From NCBI GenBank assembly GCA_022579005.1, contig MU401468.1:150925-214924 (forward strand): 64,000 bases of DNA, written 5' to 3'. Position 1 is the first letter of the stretch. Every line of letters begins with the position of its first letter. Shown here in pieces: positions 22,008 to 32,741 of the stretch. The notes below the pieces were generated by a model that saw nothing but the letters and a program-made list of their open reading frames with translations, was not told where the DNA came from and searched no databases. Both the position numbers and the translations under genes were made by a program. The stretch is from Poronia punctata. Taxonomy: Eukaryota > Ascomycota > Sordariomycetes > Xylariales > Xylariaceae.

Positions 22008-24376
22008 ATGGCATACGTATCCGGAAGTGAGGAAGACGAATTTCCTCCCGTAGAGATAATCATCCAGAACCATCGACACAAGCTATGTACAGACGCCGAA
22101 CTCGGCGGAGAAGACGACAACGACAAGGAAAACGCATTGACTGCTCGTCAACAACAACAACAACAACAACAACAACAACCGGGCTCACCGGTACAACAAA
22201 GCAGTTTCACCACCAGCGACATTATCGGTATTGGGAAAACCCCCGCAACAGCGAGACGGATACGGAAACTCGGAGGACACACACAACAACATGGCCAATC
22301 GGTGGCCAAGTCTCTCCGGAAACCCTGGCTGAACAATAACAACGCCAACGAGAGGGGGGAGTCATCTTCGATATCATCAAGTAGCAGGGAAACCAGCGTC
22401 ATGACGAACAACACCACTGTCACCTCTTTTGCTGGCGATATGCTAGACCGTCTACCCGTGAAAGCGAAGCCCGCTACCATGTTCGATAGTCCGCCGCCAG
22501 AGGAACGAAGGGGTGGTCGGCGAAGATTGATATCCTGGGCGGAAAAGAAAAAGGCCGAGTTTCTGACTTTTCGCGAACCAAAGGACTTGTTGTTGCTAGA
22601 CTCGGATGACGAGTTCGATGGCAGGAATAAAAGTCTGGCCAAGAAGAAATCCCGTGCGAAAGACGACGATTTGGATTTCTTGCTGGATGGTGTCAAGAAT
22701 ATCAGGAAATGGGATTCGGACTCGGATGATGACGATGATGAAGATGATGATGATGCGTTATCGATCTCTCCTGCCCGCCGACAGCCGCGTCGGTTGCAAA
22801 AGAGGGTGCTGTCTTCTACCTCTACCGCCGATCCTAGCAAGAACTTTACGCATCGGAAGGCTATCCCGCAGGACCCGGAGATAAGTCCTAAGAAGCGGGC
22901 GGCGAAACAACAGAATGTCCAAGCTATGGAACCGGCACCAGCACCAGCACCCGAGAAGGGTCTTGAGGACATTTTCGATAAGCTCAAGATGTACGTCTTT
23001 TCTTTCTCCCTTTCTCTCTCTCTCTCTAGATCCAAATGACGGCTTATTTACTAACATGAGTTTATAGTTTCGGAGAGGACGATCAATCAGAGGATGCTCC
23101 TCCCGCCGCCACTCGTCCCAGTAGTAGCGGTGAAGAAGAAAAAAAAGCACCACCGATTCTCAAACCACTCACACCACGAAAGACACTCCCGAAATCACCA
23201 GTAAAAGCGCCAATAATCCCACCATCGCCATGGAAGCCAGAGGAGAAGGAATTCTGGGACCCAGAAGTCAACTTTTCCTGGATCGACAAGCATTCTCCCA
23301 TGAAGCCCAAGACCCCCTCCCCGGCATTAGACATGCCAGCCGCGTCGGAGAAGCTCAAGCAGAAATACGCCACCAGTCCAGAAAAGAAGGCAGCAAAGAA
23401 GACCTTTGACGCCATCAAGGAACAGCTAGCCTCCTCGTTCCTCCTCGAACTAGACGCCGTCGTGACAAAGGGCCGTCTAGGCGAGATGACGGAAGAAACG
23501 GGCGGTTTGCGAATCGAGTGGTCAAACACACTCCTGACCACGGCCGGCCGCGCACATTGGAGATGTCAGACGACCACGTACACGACCAAGAACCCCGGCG
23601 GTAGTAGTGCCAGCACGGAGGTGACCAAGAGCAAACACTATGCCCACATCCAACTGGCGACCAAGGTGCTCTCCAACGAATCCGCGCTTCTGAATACAGT
23701 CGCTCACGAATTCTGTCATCTGGCTGTATATCTCCTACACGGGAAACCCAAGCAGCCGCACGGCCCGGAATTCAAGGCCTACGGACAGAAAGTCACGGAC
23801 GCCGCGGCTCTTACCACACCCCGGAAACATGGGGTGAGTATCAACGTCACGGTTTGTCATAGCTTTGATATCGATTATAAGTTCATCTGGAAATGTACGA
23901 AGTGTCCTGCCGAGGTCAAGAGACATTCGAGGAGCATCAACCCACTTCAGCAGAGGTGTGGTAGATGTTATGGGAAGTTTGTCCAGGTTAAGCCCGTGCC
24001 TCGCGGTGGGGGTACCCTTGTTGGCGAGGCGAAGTCGAAGGCGAAGGCGAAGGGAGAGGTCAAGGTCGAGATCAAGACGACGACGACGGAAAAAAAGGAG
24101 AGAAAGAGATCTGCTTATCAGGATTTCACGGCGAAGGAAATGAAGGCTTTGAGTATTTCCCACAAGGGCCTCTCGTTTAAGGATAAGATGGCTCTTGTTT
24201 CGGCTAGGTGGGGTGAGCATCAGAAGAAGGTGAAGGAGGGGACTGCAACTACGACTGCGACTGTTGTCGAGATTGTGGAGATTGAGGATGATGATGATGA
24301 GGAGGAGGAGGATGATGATGATCCTTTTCAAGATCTGGCTGATGGTGTGAAAGGCATGGGGATCAAGGATGAATAA
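22008..24376 (+). CDS. GCNA/ACRC-type SprT-like metalloprotease with HMG-box-like C-terminus
   Basis: Two exons, 22008-22990 and 23068-24376, separated by a 77-nt intron with GTACGT donor, CTAACATG branch point and TATAG acceptor; 763 residues. Residues 1-390 are acidic and disordered, with a run of ten Gln and Asp/Glu blocks. The SprT-like zinc protease domain has the active-site HEFCH at 23705-23719, followed by a third metal-ligand His in HGPEFKAYG. A zinc ribbon follows (CTKCPAEV...CGRCYGKF), then a Lys/Glu linker and an HMG-box-like stretch beginning YQDFTAKEMKAL near the C-terminus. This architecture is that of GCNA/ACRC and its fission-yeast HMG-box relative; in animals GCNA clears DNA-protein crosslinks and protects the genome. 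Nuclear location and crosslink repair here are inferred from family. A large antisense open frame over exon 1 is only a shadow of the acidic low-complexity codons. Confidence 0.9.
22149..22178 (+). repeat. (CAA)10 coding repeat
   Basis: Ten perfect CAA codons encode ten consecutive glutamines in the GCNA-like protein; pure codon usage means the tract can slip in length. Confidence 0.95.
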
Positions 24377-25593
24377 GGGCTGTTGTTTTTTTTTCTTTCG
24401 CTTTCTGTCTTTTGAGAATGCATTCATGAATACTGGGCCGGATGCATGAAACTGGACAGGATAGGACAGGACATACGGCGTGTTTGCTTTTTTTTCTCGG
24501 TTCAAGGATCATTGGTCTCTCTGTCTGCGTTTGTGTTGATGAAGCGATTTGTTAGGACTAGATACTGTCTGAAAAAAACTGTTCGGGTGTTATAATTAAT
24601 AAAATGATATGACTTGTACCTTTGTCTATCCAGCTTCTCTAGCCCTGAATTTATTTCCCTTTCATCAAAGTCTCCTGCTCAACAAATGTGGTATAAGAGC
24701 ATATGTATCGTTTCAAGACAGTGAAGACCGCAACTCGTAAGCTCTGGGGACCTGGATACCACCCATATGAATAAGAGAGCACGATCCCCCTAGGTTTTAC
24801 GTGGGAGGGTATTTACCACTATCACCTCCGCAGAGTGTAGTTGGTGCTCGTCACACCATAAGTTCATGGCAAGTAGGATAGGTCTACCATGACCAGACTA
24901 CAACAAGGTGGACTTGGGCGGCGTCAAGCTCTTCATCCAAGGAAAAGGACACCCGGTGCAGACTTCTAACATCTAGTATACACATTTATACACACATAAA
25001 GGTCGTCGGGGGCTCGCCAGACTTGTGAGGACGACACTGGTATGTGTTCGGCAAGCCTTGGACAGATTCTGTTCCCCACGTTCTTTAAAACTTTACGTGT
25101 ACGTGTACTTGAAGGGGAAAAAGTATAGCTTGACGAAGAGGAGATATGTGTATTCTATTCCCGCTCTCTTATAATAAATAGGACACAACCTCGTCAAGAG
25201 ACTCTCTTGCTGGGATACACCGGTGTATATCAGTATCAAGAGCAAGCCGATATCCGCCACTACGAAACAGATACACAGAAATAGGCCCGCGTTTATCACC
25301 GGCGTACCCACGTCCAGGATTGAGCCCCCCCAAAGTAGAAGATACCTAATACCAGTCATCTTTGATACGTAATCGATGCCAACATCAAGGAGTCAAACAT
25401 GGCCCAATGTATTTCAACCCATCTCAAATCCCCAAAAAGAAAAGGAGAATGTTAAAAGTGGGATAGATCCCAGCCCGTTCCTTAAAACCGCCCCCTAATA
25501 TCCGCCTTCCTAGCGCCTTGATAAGACGAGAAGAGAAATAACACAAAAAAACACATACGTCCCCCCAACCCCTTTCACTGACCCTGCGCTACG
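24377..25593. other. Convergent intergenic region
   Basis: Holds the 3' ends of the GCNA-like gene (+) and MOG1 (-). Includes T-rich runs at 24386-24400 and an ACGTGT tandem near 25096. No gene was recognised. Confidence 0.6.
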
Positions 25594-26514
25594 CTAGTCC
25601 TGCGGTCCGCGAAACAAGTCCCAATCCCTAATATCAAAAGACTCCCAGATACGTCCGGCATGACTGGCGGCATCCCCGATGATCTTGCCGCGCTTAGCCA
25701 TCTGTCTCGCCGCCTTATCCTCGTCATTATCGTCTCCTCCCTCGGTTCCGCGTCCGCGCCTCTCTTCTTCGTCTTCCTCGGCGCACATGCTACGGATATT
25801 CAACACGTTGACCGTGATCACCATATCCGTGTTCTCGCGCTCGAGTCGTAGGAGCGTCAGCATCACCATCGTGTCGGGCATCTCAGAGGGGTCTACGGCG
25901 CCGCCGCTACTACTACTACTACTGCCCCCGGTGGCCGGATCGCTAGGTGGGAGTTTGGCTAGGAGCGTGTAAGCTGGTATATCGGTGCTGGCGCATGATA
26001 GTTAGTAAAGGTATTGAGTCTGTTTCTGTATCTTCTGTGTGTAGAGGAAGAGAAAACCGAGGTGATAAGGCACAGATAACGTACGGGAGTTTCGTGAAGT
26101 TAGTTCGCTGCCTAGTCCCTTCCTGCTCTACGAGCTTCGCATCGACATCTTCCAGATGTGTCGTCAGCGCATCGTCGTCGCTCTCGTCGACGCGGTCGAA
26201 AATGTCGATGATGATGCTCATGAATCCATCTTTGGCGATGAAGACTTCTTGGTGGTTGGGAATCGGGTACGCCTTTGATATATTCCTGTCGGGGGAGCCG
26301 TCGTGAAGTTAAGTTAGCGCGCGCTCGCCGATAGTACGTACATATCTTTTTTTTCTCGCTCGAAAAACAAAAACCTAGAGTCGCAAAAGACAAGATCCAA
26401 AGGGTCAAGCTTTCTTTTTACGCTATTGAAACCGTACCTGACGTTTGTGAAGCTGGTCGGCAAGTCGCAGACGATGGCCCCGTGAAACAGGGGAGTACTT
26501 TCGTACGAAGCCAT
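25594..26514 (-). CDS. MOG1: Ran-binding nuclear transport factor Mog1
   Basis: Three exons, 26514-26438, 26285-26085 and 25987-25594, joined in frame to 223 residues. The N-terminus MASYESTPLFHGAIVCDLP matches the Mog1 start in which a short strand is followed by a conserved gly/ala-rich 'L-F-G-G-A' type segment; then come IPNHQEVFIAKDGFMSIIID, an acidic stretch, and the long C-terminal strand/helix part LTLLRLERENTDMVITVNV. Mog1 binds Ran GTPase and helps nucleotide release, supporting nuclear protein import; it is also linked to mRNA 5' processes in fission yeast. The Gly-Ser run TGGSSSSSSGG and the acidic RGRGTEGGDDNDED insert are loops not needed for the fold. Introns are 152 nt (26286-26437) and 97 nt (25988-26084), the first longer than most here. 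The stop is at 25594. Confidence 0.9.
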
Positions 26515-27396
26515 GACTGGATGCGCGGCCCTAATCGTAAGAGTTGGGGTATCGGCAGAGTCGCGTGTCGCGTCGGTATATAAAAGCACAAGCGATGCCT
26601 TTTGTGATCTGTTTCCGTCAAATAAATCCCGCTCGAACTGTTGGACTAATTAGAAAATGAACACTTGTTTGCGATGTGTAGCTTGTTACCCTCGGGTTGT
26701 TGCGCAGAGCACTAACAGGCAGATAGGGATTCGTTCAGTTGGTGGGGGTTCGTTCGGAAGGCGGGGCAGCAAGGATTGGTACTGTACCAACTTCTGGCTG
26801 ATGCCCACTAATGATGTAATTGTATCTATTTGGGACCAACAGGACCTCGCCTACTGACCAACTGGTGCACCTTATTAACCTGTACGTATATTACAGCTTC
26901 AAGCTTGTATTATTCACCAAGGAGAATTCTACGATGGTATAACAGCAGGTATTCATCACTCCAAAAGCTACATCTGAAAAAAACGAGAGATTCGCTTCTA
27001 ACGTTGTTGAAATCACAAAACGACACGATAGCCTAGCAAGGAAAGTGTAGATACCTAACCTTACCAGGTAGTTAAAGCAGGCTCGATTATAATTCATTCT
27101 TTGATTGTTCATTCATGATGGCGTAGCTCTTCTACTACGGCAGAAGATGTCTTAGGACTCAGTCCTCTCGAGGTACACCCCTTTACTCCTTCGAAACTCC
27201 GGAACAATAAGTGAAATGGATTACCCATGATGCAATATCAACAGTATGAGGCCCTTGGTTTGAAGAAGACGAACCAGGGAAATTGGACGAGAAGAGAGAG
27301 TTGTTGGATGTGCTCGGATTCCTTCTCCCCACACCGAGACACTTGGCCAGCAAGACATATTCCATTCGGTTAGAGTCAAGCCAGTCTTGCAGCAAT
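26515..27396. other. Intergenic region between MOG1 and SDS23
   Basis: Both flanking genes are on the minus strand, so this holds the MOG1 promoter and SDS23 3' flank. No gene or repeat stands out. Confidence 0.6.
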
Positions 27397-28978
27397 TTAA
27401 CGACGGATATCGATACTTGCCCGAGAGGAATCCATCGACGGCCGGACTGAACTGCTAGAACTCCGACGTCGCCTAGCTCGTTGTTCACTCGGGTCCGTAG
27501 GGTTCAGACCAGTCGATCTCGCGAACAGGTTGAGAACATCCGTCAACGTGACAACGCCCGTCAATCGTCCCGAGAGGTGAGAGCCCGGAAGAGCCGAAGC
27601 CGGAGGAACGGTATGTGACGAGGGAGTTGAATTCGGCACGATTACTGCAGGTCCCATCGAAGGCGTGTTAGGTGCTGAGGATGCCGGGGATGGCGCCTCT
27701 ACCACCCACATGCGATGAGAACGCGTTGCCACGAGCTTGGCCACTGTGTGCGCAAGTGTCGAATACGGCGTCACGTAAAATACGGGGAAAGAGTCTCTTC
27801 CCTTTTCAACGCCTCGCTCGCTCAAGATGACGGAGATGAAGTGTAAGCAAGTGTTCTGGAATAGGGGGAGACTAGCAGCGTTGATGAGTAGTTTGACGTC
27901 TGCCGTCGATATATTTCCCACAACATTCGATCCATTGTCGACCACGGCTACACTGGTCAGACCCTCCTGGTACATAAGCATAAGTGCATCGGCCAAGGGA
28001 CTATCGCAACTGTAAAGGCACGTCAGCACTGCATTTCAGAAAGCGAGGGGGGCGTCGACACATACTTGACAGCAATTATATGTTGGGACCCAACACCTAG
28101 TTCTTTCATAAGTTTAGGATAGAGGTCGTCTATTACGCGAAAGTTGATGCCTTCGTTCCAGAAGAATTCCATCAGTTTGAGCTGGCTTAGAATACCAACT
28201 ACTTCTTGCCGATGATTGGTGACAAGGATAGAATGGATGCCGCTGCCAAACACTTCGACGGCCTGCGCCAAATCCTCATCGCCTTGCAGTGTGATGAGCG
28301 TCTCCTTTCGGCAGAGCGGTTGGATGTCGCGAAGCGGGATACTGCTCCTAGCCTGTGCTCGTTTGCCTATGTCATTGTATAGGTCTACCAGTTCCTCGGG
28401 TGGCTGTGCCAGCCCGACAACAACCAGGATGTAAGCATTCAGATCGCCATAGTCAAACGTAGAGATGGCCGTAGTGCTATCCGCATCTTCACGGATCAAC
28501 ACCACATTGCTCTTCGTGTTCTTCACCAGGGCCTGCGAGAACGTCAGTTCTACGACTTGGACGGCTACAGACAGATGCCATTCCAACTGACCATTGAAGC
28601 ATCCTCGACGCTAGTGTCCATATCAACCCATCGGACGTCATCGTCTGAGACGAGTTCGCCGATCGCAACATCCCTCCAATCCCTGTTTGAGAAACGGGGG
28701 TTATGTTGCCTCGCGGGTGGCGGGTGATTGATGAGATCTTGAAGGGCGGACTGGGTGAAAGAGGGGTGTCGTTGGGAGCGCGGCGACGCGGGAAGGCCTC
28801 GTAGACCTTCGACGAAACTCGAACGGTGGCTGTGGCTGGAGGTTATGCTTGCCTTGTGCAGACTCGAGGAAGAGGGTGTTCGTTGAGGAGGAGTGGGGAT
28901 CGGGGAAACGCTGGATTCGCTGGACTCTCTTGGGTTCTGATGAGACATCCCGGAAGGGAGCCCGGAGTGCTGCTCCAT
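27397..28978 (-). CDS. SDS23: CBS-domain protein Sds23/Moc1 (PP2A-type phosphatase inhibitor)
   Basis: Three exons, 28978-28592, 28532-28066 and 28009-27397, with introns of 59 and 56 nt; 488 residues, the usual size. The first 85 residues are a Ser/Pro-rich disordered tail; then four CBS motifs follow, with readable segments IVL-like [75 protein letters not shown] and [19 protein letters not shown]. The C-terminus is Arg/Ser-rich. In fission yeast Sds23/Moc1 inhibits PP2A-type phosphatases and links nutrient status to mitosis and stress; it is cytosolic and nuclear. CBS pairs normally bind adenine nucleotides, so energy sensing is plausible. Intron 2 removes a stretch that would otherwise stop the frame after IIAV. 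No lesion was seen. Confidence 0.9.
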
Positions 28979-30565
28979 CTTCCTATTCTAGTGCCGCGGC
29001 AGACCCGTGCGGGTGATGACGAGGGATGAAACTGTTCTGGCCGTGATTTGCTTGCTGTGCTAAAACCACCACCCTAGAATGCTCGTGAAGTGTTTTGTTG
29101 AAAGATGGAGAACCGAGGGTGGTACAGCTTCACCGAACAGGTAGGTCGCAAAGTTACTTTAAGGTTAGTCTAGGTATATCGTAGCTCATTAAGCCTATCG
29201 ACTTACTCCCTTAGGCAAGTATCTAGACCTAGACGGGTAGTTTGTTTACTGCGAGCTCGGGGAGTAGCGGTTATAGCTGGGAAGGTTAAATTCCCTGACT
29301 ACTATGTATTTATGATTCGTCTGTCAGAAACTTAGGTTGGCGTGCCGCGAAATAGGTCGTGAAGCATTTGTGTTTGAGCCTGAACTGCCTGAGTAGGTGA
29401 ATTACCTGTAATAGTATTTACAGACAAAAGAAGGATGACGAGATGGCGGGGTTTAGTGGAAACATAATGTACTTACGTGCGCGTCTGACCACTAATTCGG
29501 AAGCTACCGAGAAGGCCTGACGATTACCTGCCGTACCGTGTCATATTTTCTGCACGTTGAAAATGTCCGACCGATCAGCATCTTAAAAGCAACAAAGCCG
29601 CATTTTAATGGATGGACTTCATCAAGGACTCTAGGTGCTGGGTTAGGCTATCGCTACCACTCCGATGCCGAGTTGCTAAATTGGCCTCTTCCCTATTCTC
29701 TGCGGATGTCTGACGGGTACACCAGGGTCAGATCGACCTAAGCCTTCCAGCTCGGGTGTAAGAGACTAAGAGTCGGATCGTGATGACATTCATACTGCGC
29801 AGTTGCTCTGTTTGGCTGATTTGCTGAGCATTTCTGTACACGCCTATATTGATCAGAGTCCCAGTTCTACTAGGGGCGACAGAGGCAAATCCGATATATG
29901 CACTGGTCAATGCTAACAAGCACAGATAAAGATGTTACAGAATACTCAAAAATCTCCGACTGGGTGGAAAATATGCAGAGATACGCTGATCAAGGACAAA
30001 AGTGAGCAGTCGTAAAATTTCGAAGTAGAGCCTGGGTTTAGAATCCGCCAAGCATCGCCTCACACCGAGGACCGAACTTCAACGCCGATTCCATGCCGAT
30101 CTCGGCCGAATATTGTGTCAAAATCGAACCAAAACCCCGAGTCCGACGCCGTGCTAGATACCGGTTGATTAGTCTGACGATGTGAAAGTTGCAAGATCTA
30201 ATCTTATCTGATTTGGTAAATAACTGCCCTCGCTACCTAGTAAATAGTCTATCTAGTCTGTATAGCCTGTCTATAGTCTCTGTTACCCCTGAATACGATA
30301 GTTTACCTTACGGCTATAAGAGTTCATTATGCCGAGCCGCACGGTCGCTAAGACTTTGTCAGACAGCGGCGCGCTCGTGGCCATGACAAGACGTTCTCCT
30401 AGCCTGGCCTAAGCCCTGCGGTCTCTGTGCGCTTCCTTTTTCCTGGTGTTGCGTTGCTTTATAGCTTTCATCTTTCGTAGCCCAGTCTAGCCACTGGCCA
30501 AACAAGGTAGCCTAAGTGAAGCTTACGGTACCTTACCACTCATATCCTACATTTTAATTTTCAAG
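28979..30565. other. Divergent promoter region of SDS23 and FSP1-like gene
   Basis: About 1.6 kb between two divergent start codons. Short open frames show no family signature. No RNA gene seen. Confidence 0.6.
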
Positions 30566-32019
30566 ATGCTTGGGAAAATAATACTTGTAATAAGGGCAGC
30601 GGGAACCGTCATCTCCTTCGCCACGTATATAGGCATTCGCTCGGCAAGATTGCGTCTAAGACGCATCTGGCACCACATATCGCAGCCGTCATCCCCCAGA
30701 GAGCTCAAGCCTAAACAGCGGAATATAGTCATTATCGGTGCATCGATGGCCGGATACACTGCGGCAAGAGCAATTGCTGAGTCTCTTTTACCTGGCTCGC
30801 CATACCGGATTGTTGTGGTAGAGCCACGCGATTATTTCCATTTCACCTGGGTCCTCCCGCGGTTCTCCGTCGTAGAAGGACACGAACATAAAGCCTTCAT
30901 CCCTTATGGCCCTTACCTACGCGCTATCCCTGATGGTGTGCTGAGATGGATCCAAAGCCGTGTCACGCATATCACGAGAGAACATGCGTTGCTGGCCAGT
31001 GGAGAAAAAGTACCGTATGAATTTCTCCTCGTCGCTACAGGGGCCGGAGCAACGGACGTCTTACCTAACCGTACAGGGGCTGATGGGAGAGCCGAGGGCA
31101 TTTTGAAGCTGCAAGAACTTCAGCTGAAGATAAAGGAGTCGAAAAAGCTCGTTGTCGTTGGAGGTGGTGCTGCTGGTGTCGAATTGGCGACAGACGCAAA
31201 GACGCAATATCCTGATAAGTCCGTGGTGCTTGTCCATTCTAGAGAGGCTGTCATGCACCGGTTCGGGCCGGAGCTACAGAAAGCCGCCATGGAGGGGCTC
31301 AAGGATTTGGGGATAGAGGTCATGACTGCGGATAGACTCGTATCGCACGATCATGACCGAGGAGTGGCCATGTTGAAGAGTGGAAGGGAAATCGAATGTG
31401 ACTTTCTGGTTAGTCACCAGGACCTACTCGTACACGCAGAGCTGTGTTGGCTTCGGGAGTTGACACTGACTTAATTAACATAGGTTACTTGCATGGGCCA
31501 AAAACCTAATTCGAAGCTGGTTGCAGAGCTGAGCCCCGACACGATTACGCCCACATGTCATGTCTTGGTCAAGCCAACAATGCAAATCAAGGACGACTCA
31601 CTGCCCAACGTATATGTCTGTGGCGACGTTGCAGAAGCGAATATACCAAACCCCAACTCCAGGAGTGCCGCGAGCCAAGCATTGATCGCTGCCGATAATA
31701 TAGCCCTAGCCATCGACGGCCACAAACCAACAAATAGGTACAAGCCACTATGGCTTGAAGGGCTAATCAAGCTCACACTCGGGCTGGTGAGTGTCGCATG
31801 ATGTTGCCGAAGTACAGGAAAGACAAGCTGCTGACTGGGGAATCTTTCTTCTAGCATAAATCGGTGACGCATATTGGCGATTTTAATGGCACGGAGATGC
31901 TGTTCCCTGCTAAGGAGAAAGACGTAGCGCTCATGTCAGGAGGAGCGTGGAAGCACCTGGGCGCCACTCCTTTCGAAGACGACACCGAGGCTCTCCGAAG
32001 ATTTCTCTCCGAATCTTGA
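30566..32019 (+). CDS. FSP1/AIFM2-like FAD/NAD(P)H oxidoreductase
   Basis: Three exons, 30566-31408, 31494-31796 and 31855-32019, with introns of 85 and 58 nt; 436 residues. A hydrophobic N-terminal segment (MLGKIILVIRAAGTVISFAT) looks like a membrane anchor. The FAD-binding start is VIIGASMAGYTAARAI, a variant of GxGxxG; the NAD(P)H-binding site is VVVGGGAAGVELATD; the late FAD motif is LPNVYVCGDVAE. This is the pyridine-nucleotide-disulphide-like family of AIFM2/FSP1 and yeast Ndi-like type II enzymes, which use NAD(P)H to reduce quinones at membranes. It lacks a CxxxxC disulphide pair, arguing against a reductase of thioredoxin type. The third exon supplies KSVTHIGDFNG and the C-terminal helix. 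The first intron carries an in-frame stop, so retention truncates the protein. Confidence 0.85.
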
Positions 32020-32741
32020 CTTGTAAAGCATTTCTAGAATGGCGTACAACTTAGAATATACAAGCCTGTGATGCTAAATCAAAGGGGTCAAACGGTTTCT
32101 AGGATAGACAACATAAATCTGGTAGTTGTTAGAGACGATGGAACATGAAGTTCGCATCTAAGGCTAAATACGCGTAAAATCAGGAAGGAAAATATGAGAA
32201 CCTGATATACGTGTACAAATCAAGGTCATTAGAGGCCACCCCCAAGCAGAAACGTATCTAATATGTGCGTTTTTCTTTTTCCCCAAGCAAGGTACATAAT
32301 TCTTGCCCTTATTGCTCAGGCACGTCAGGATAATATGTTTTATTGCAGTACGTCATACAAACCGCGACAGCGCTGCACCAATTAGGTCTAGTGGCCCTCT
32401 GAAGGGCGGACCACGTAAAAATCATAGCACATCTTTTGCAGCCCTTGTCCAAACACTCGACATACGTCGTGTGTGGCATAATGCATTCATTGTCCACGGA
32501 ATCAGAATATGCCCTTAATATACCTGTGGGTGGTATTTTTCCCTAGATCCGGCCTCATATGAGCAGCCTTTTGGACAGACCGAGACTTGTCATAAACTAT
32601 CAATACTAGCTCACTAGAACCGCGTTGAACGCGCCGGCTGCTTACCTAATAACTAATGGATATCTGAGGGTCAACGTGCATCTACGGTAGGGTTTTATCG
32701 GGGTAAAAAAGATATGATACGACTGCGCCCGGAGAACGGAC
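32020..32741. other. Intergenic region upstream of CDC9
   Basis: Holds the 3' flank of the FSP1-like gene and the CDC9 promoter. No gene or clear element was seen. Confidence 0.6.

Noticed and set aside
22148..23035. 295-codon open frame on the - strand
   Set aside because: Antisense to the acidic, polyGln-coding exon of the GCNA-like gene; the Ser and Cys runs are complements of GAT/GAC and CAA repeats.
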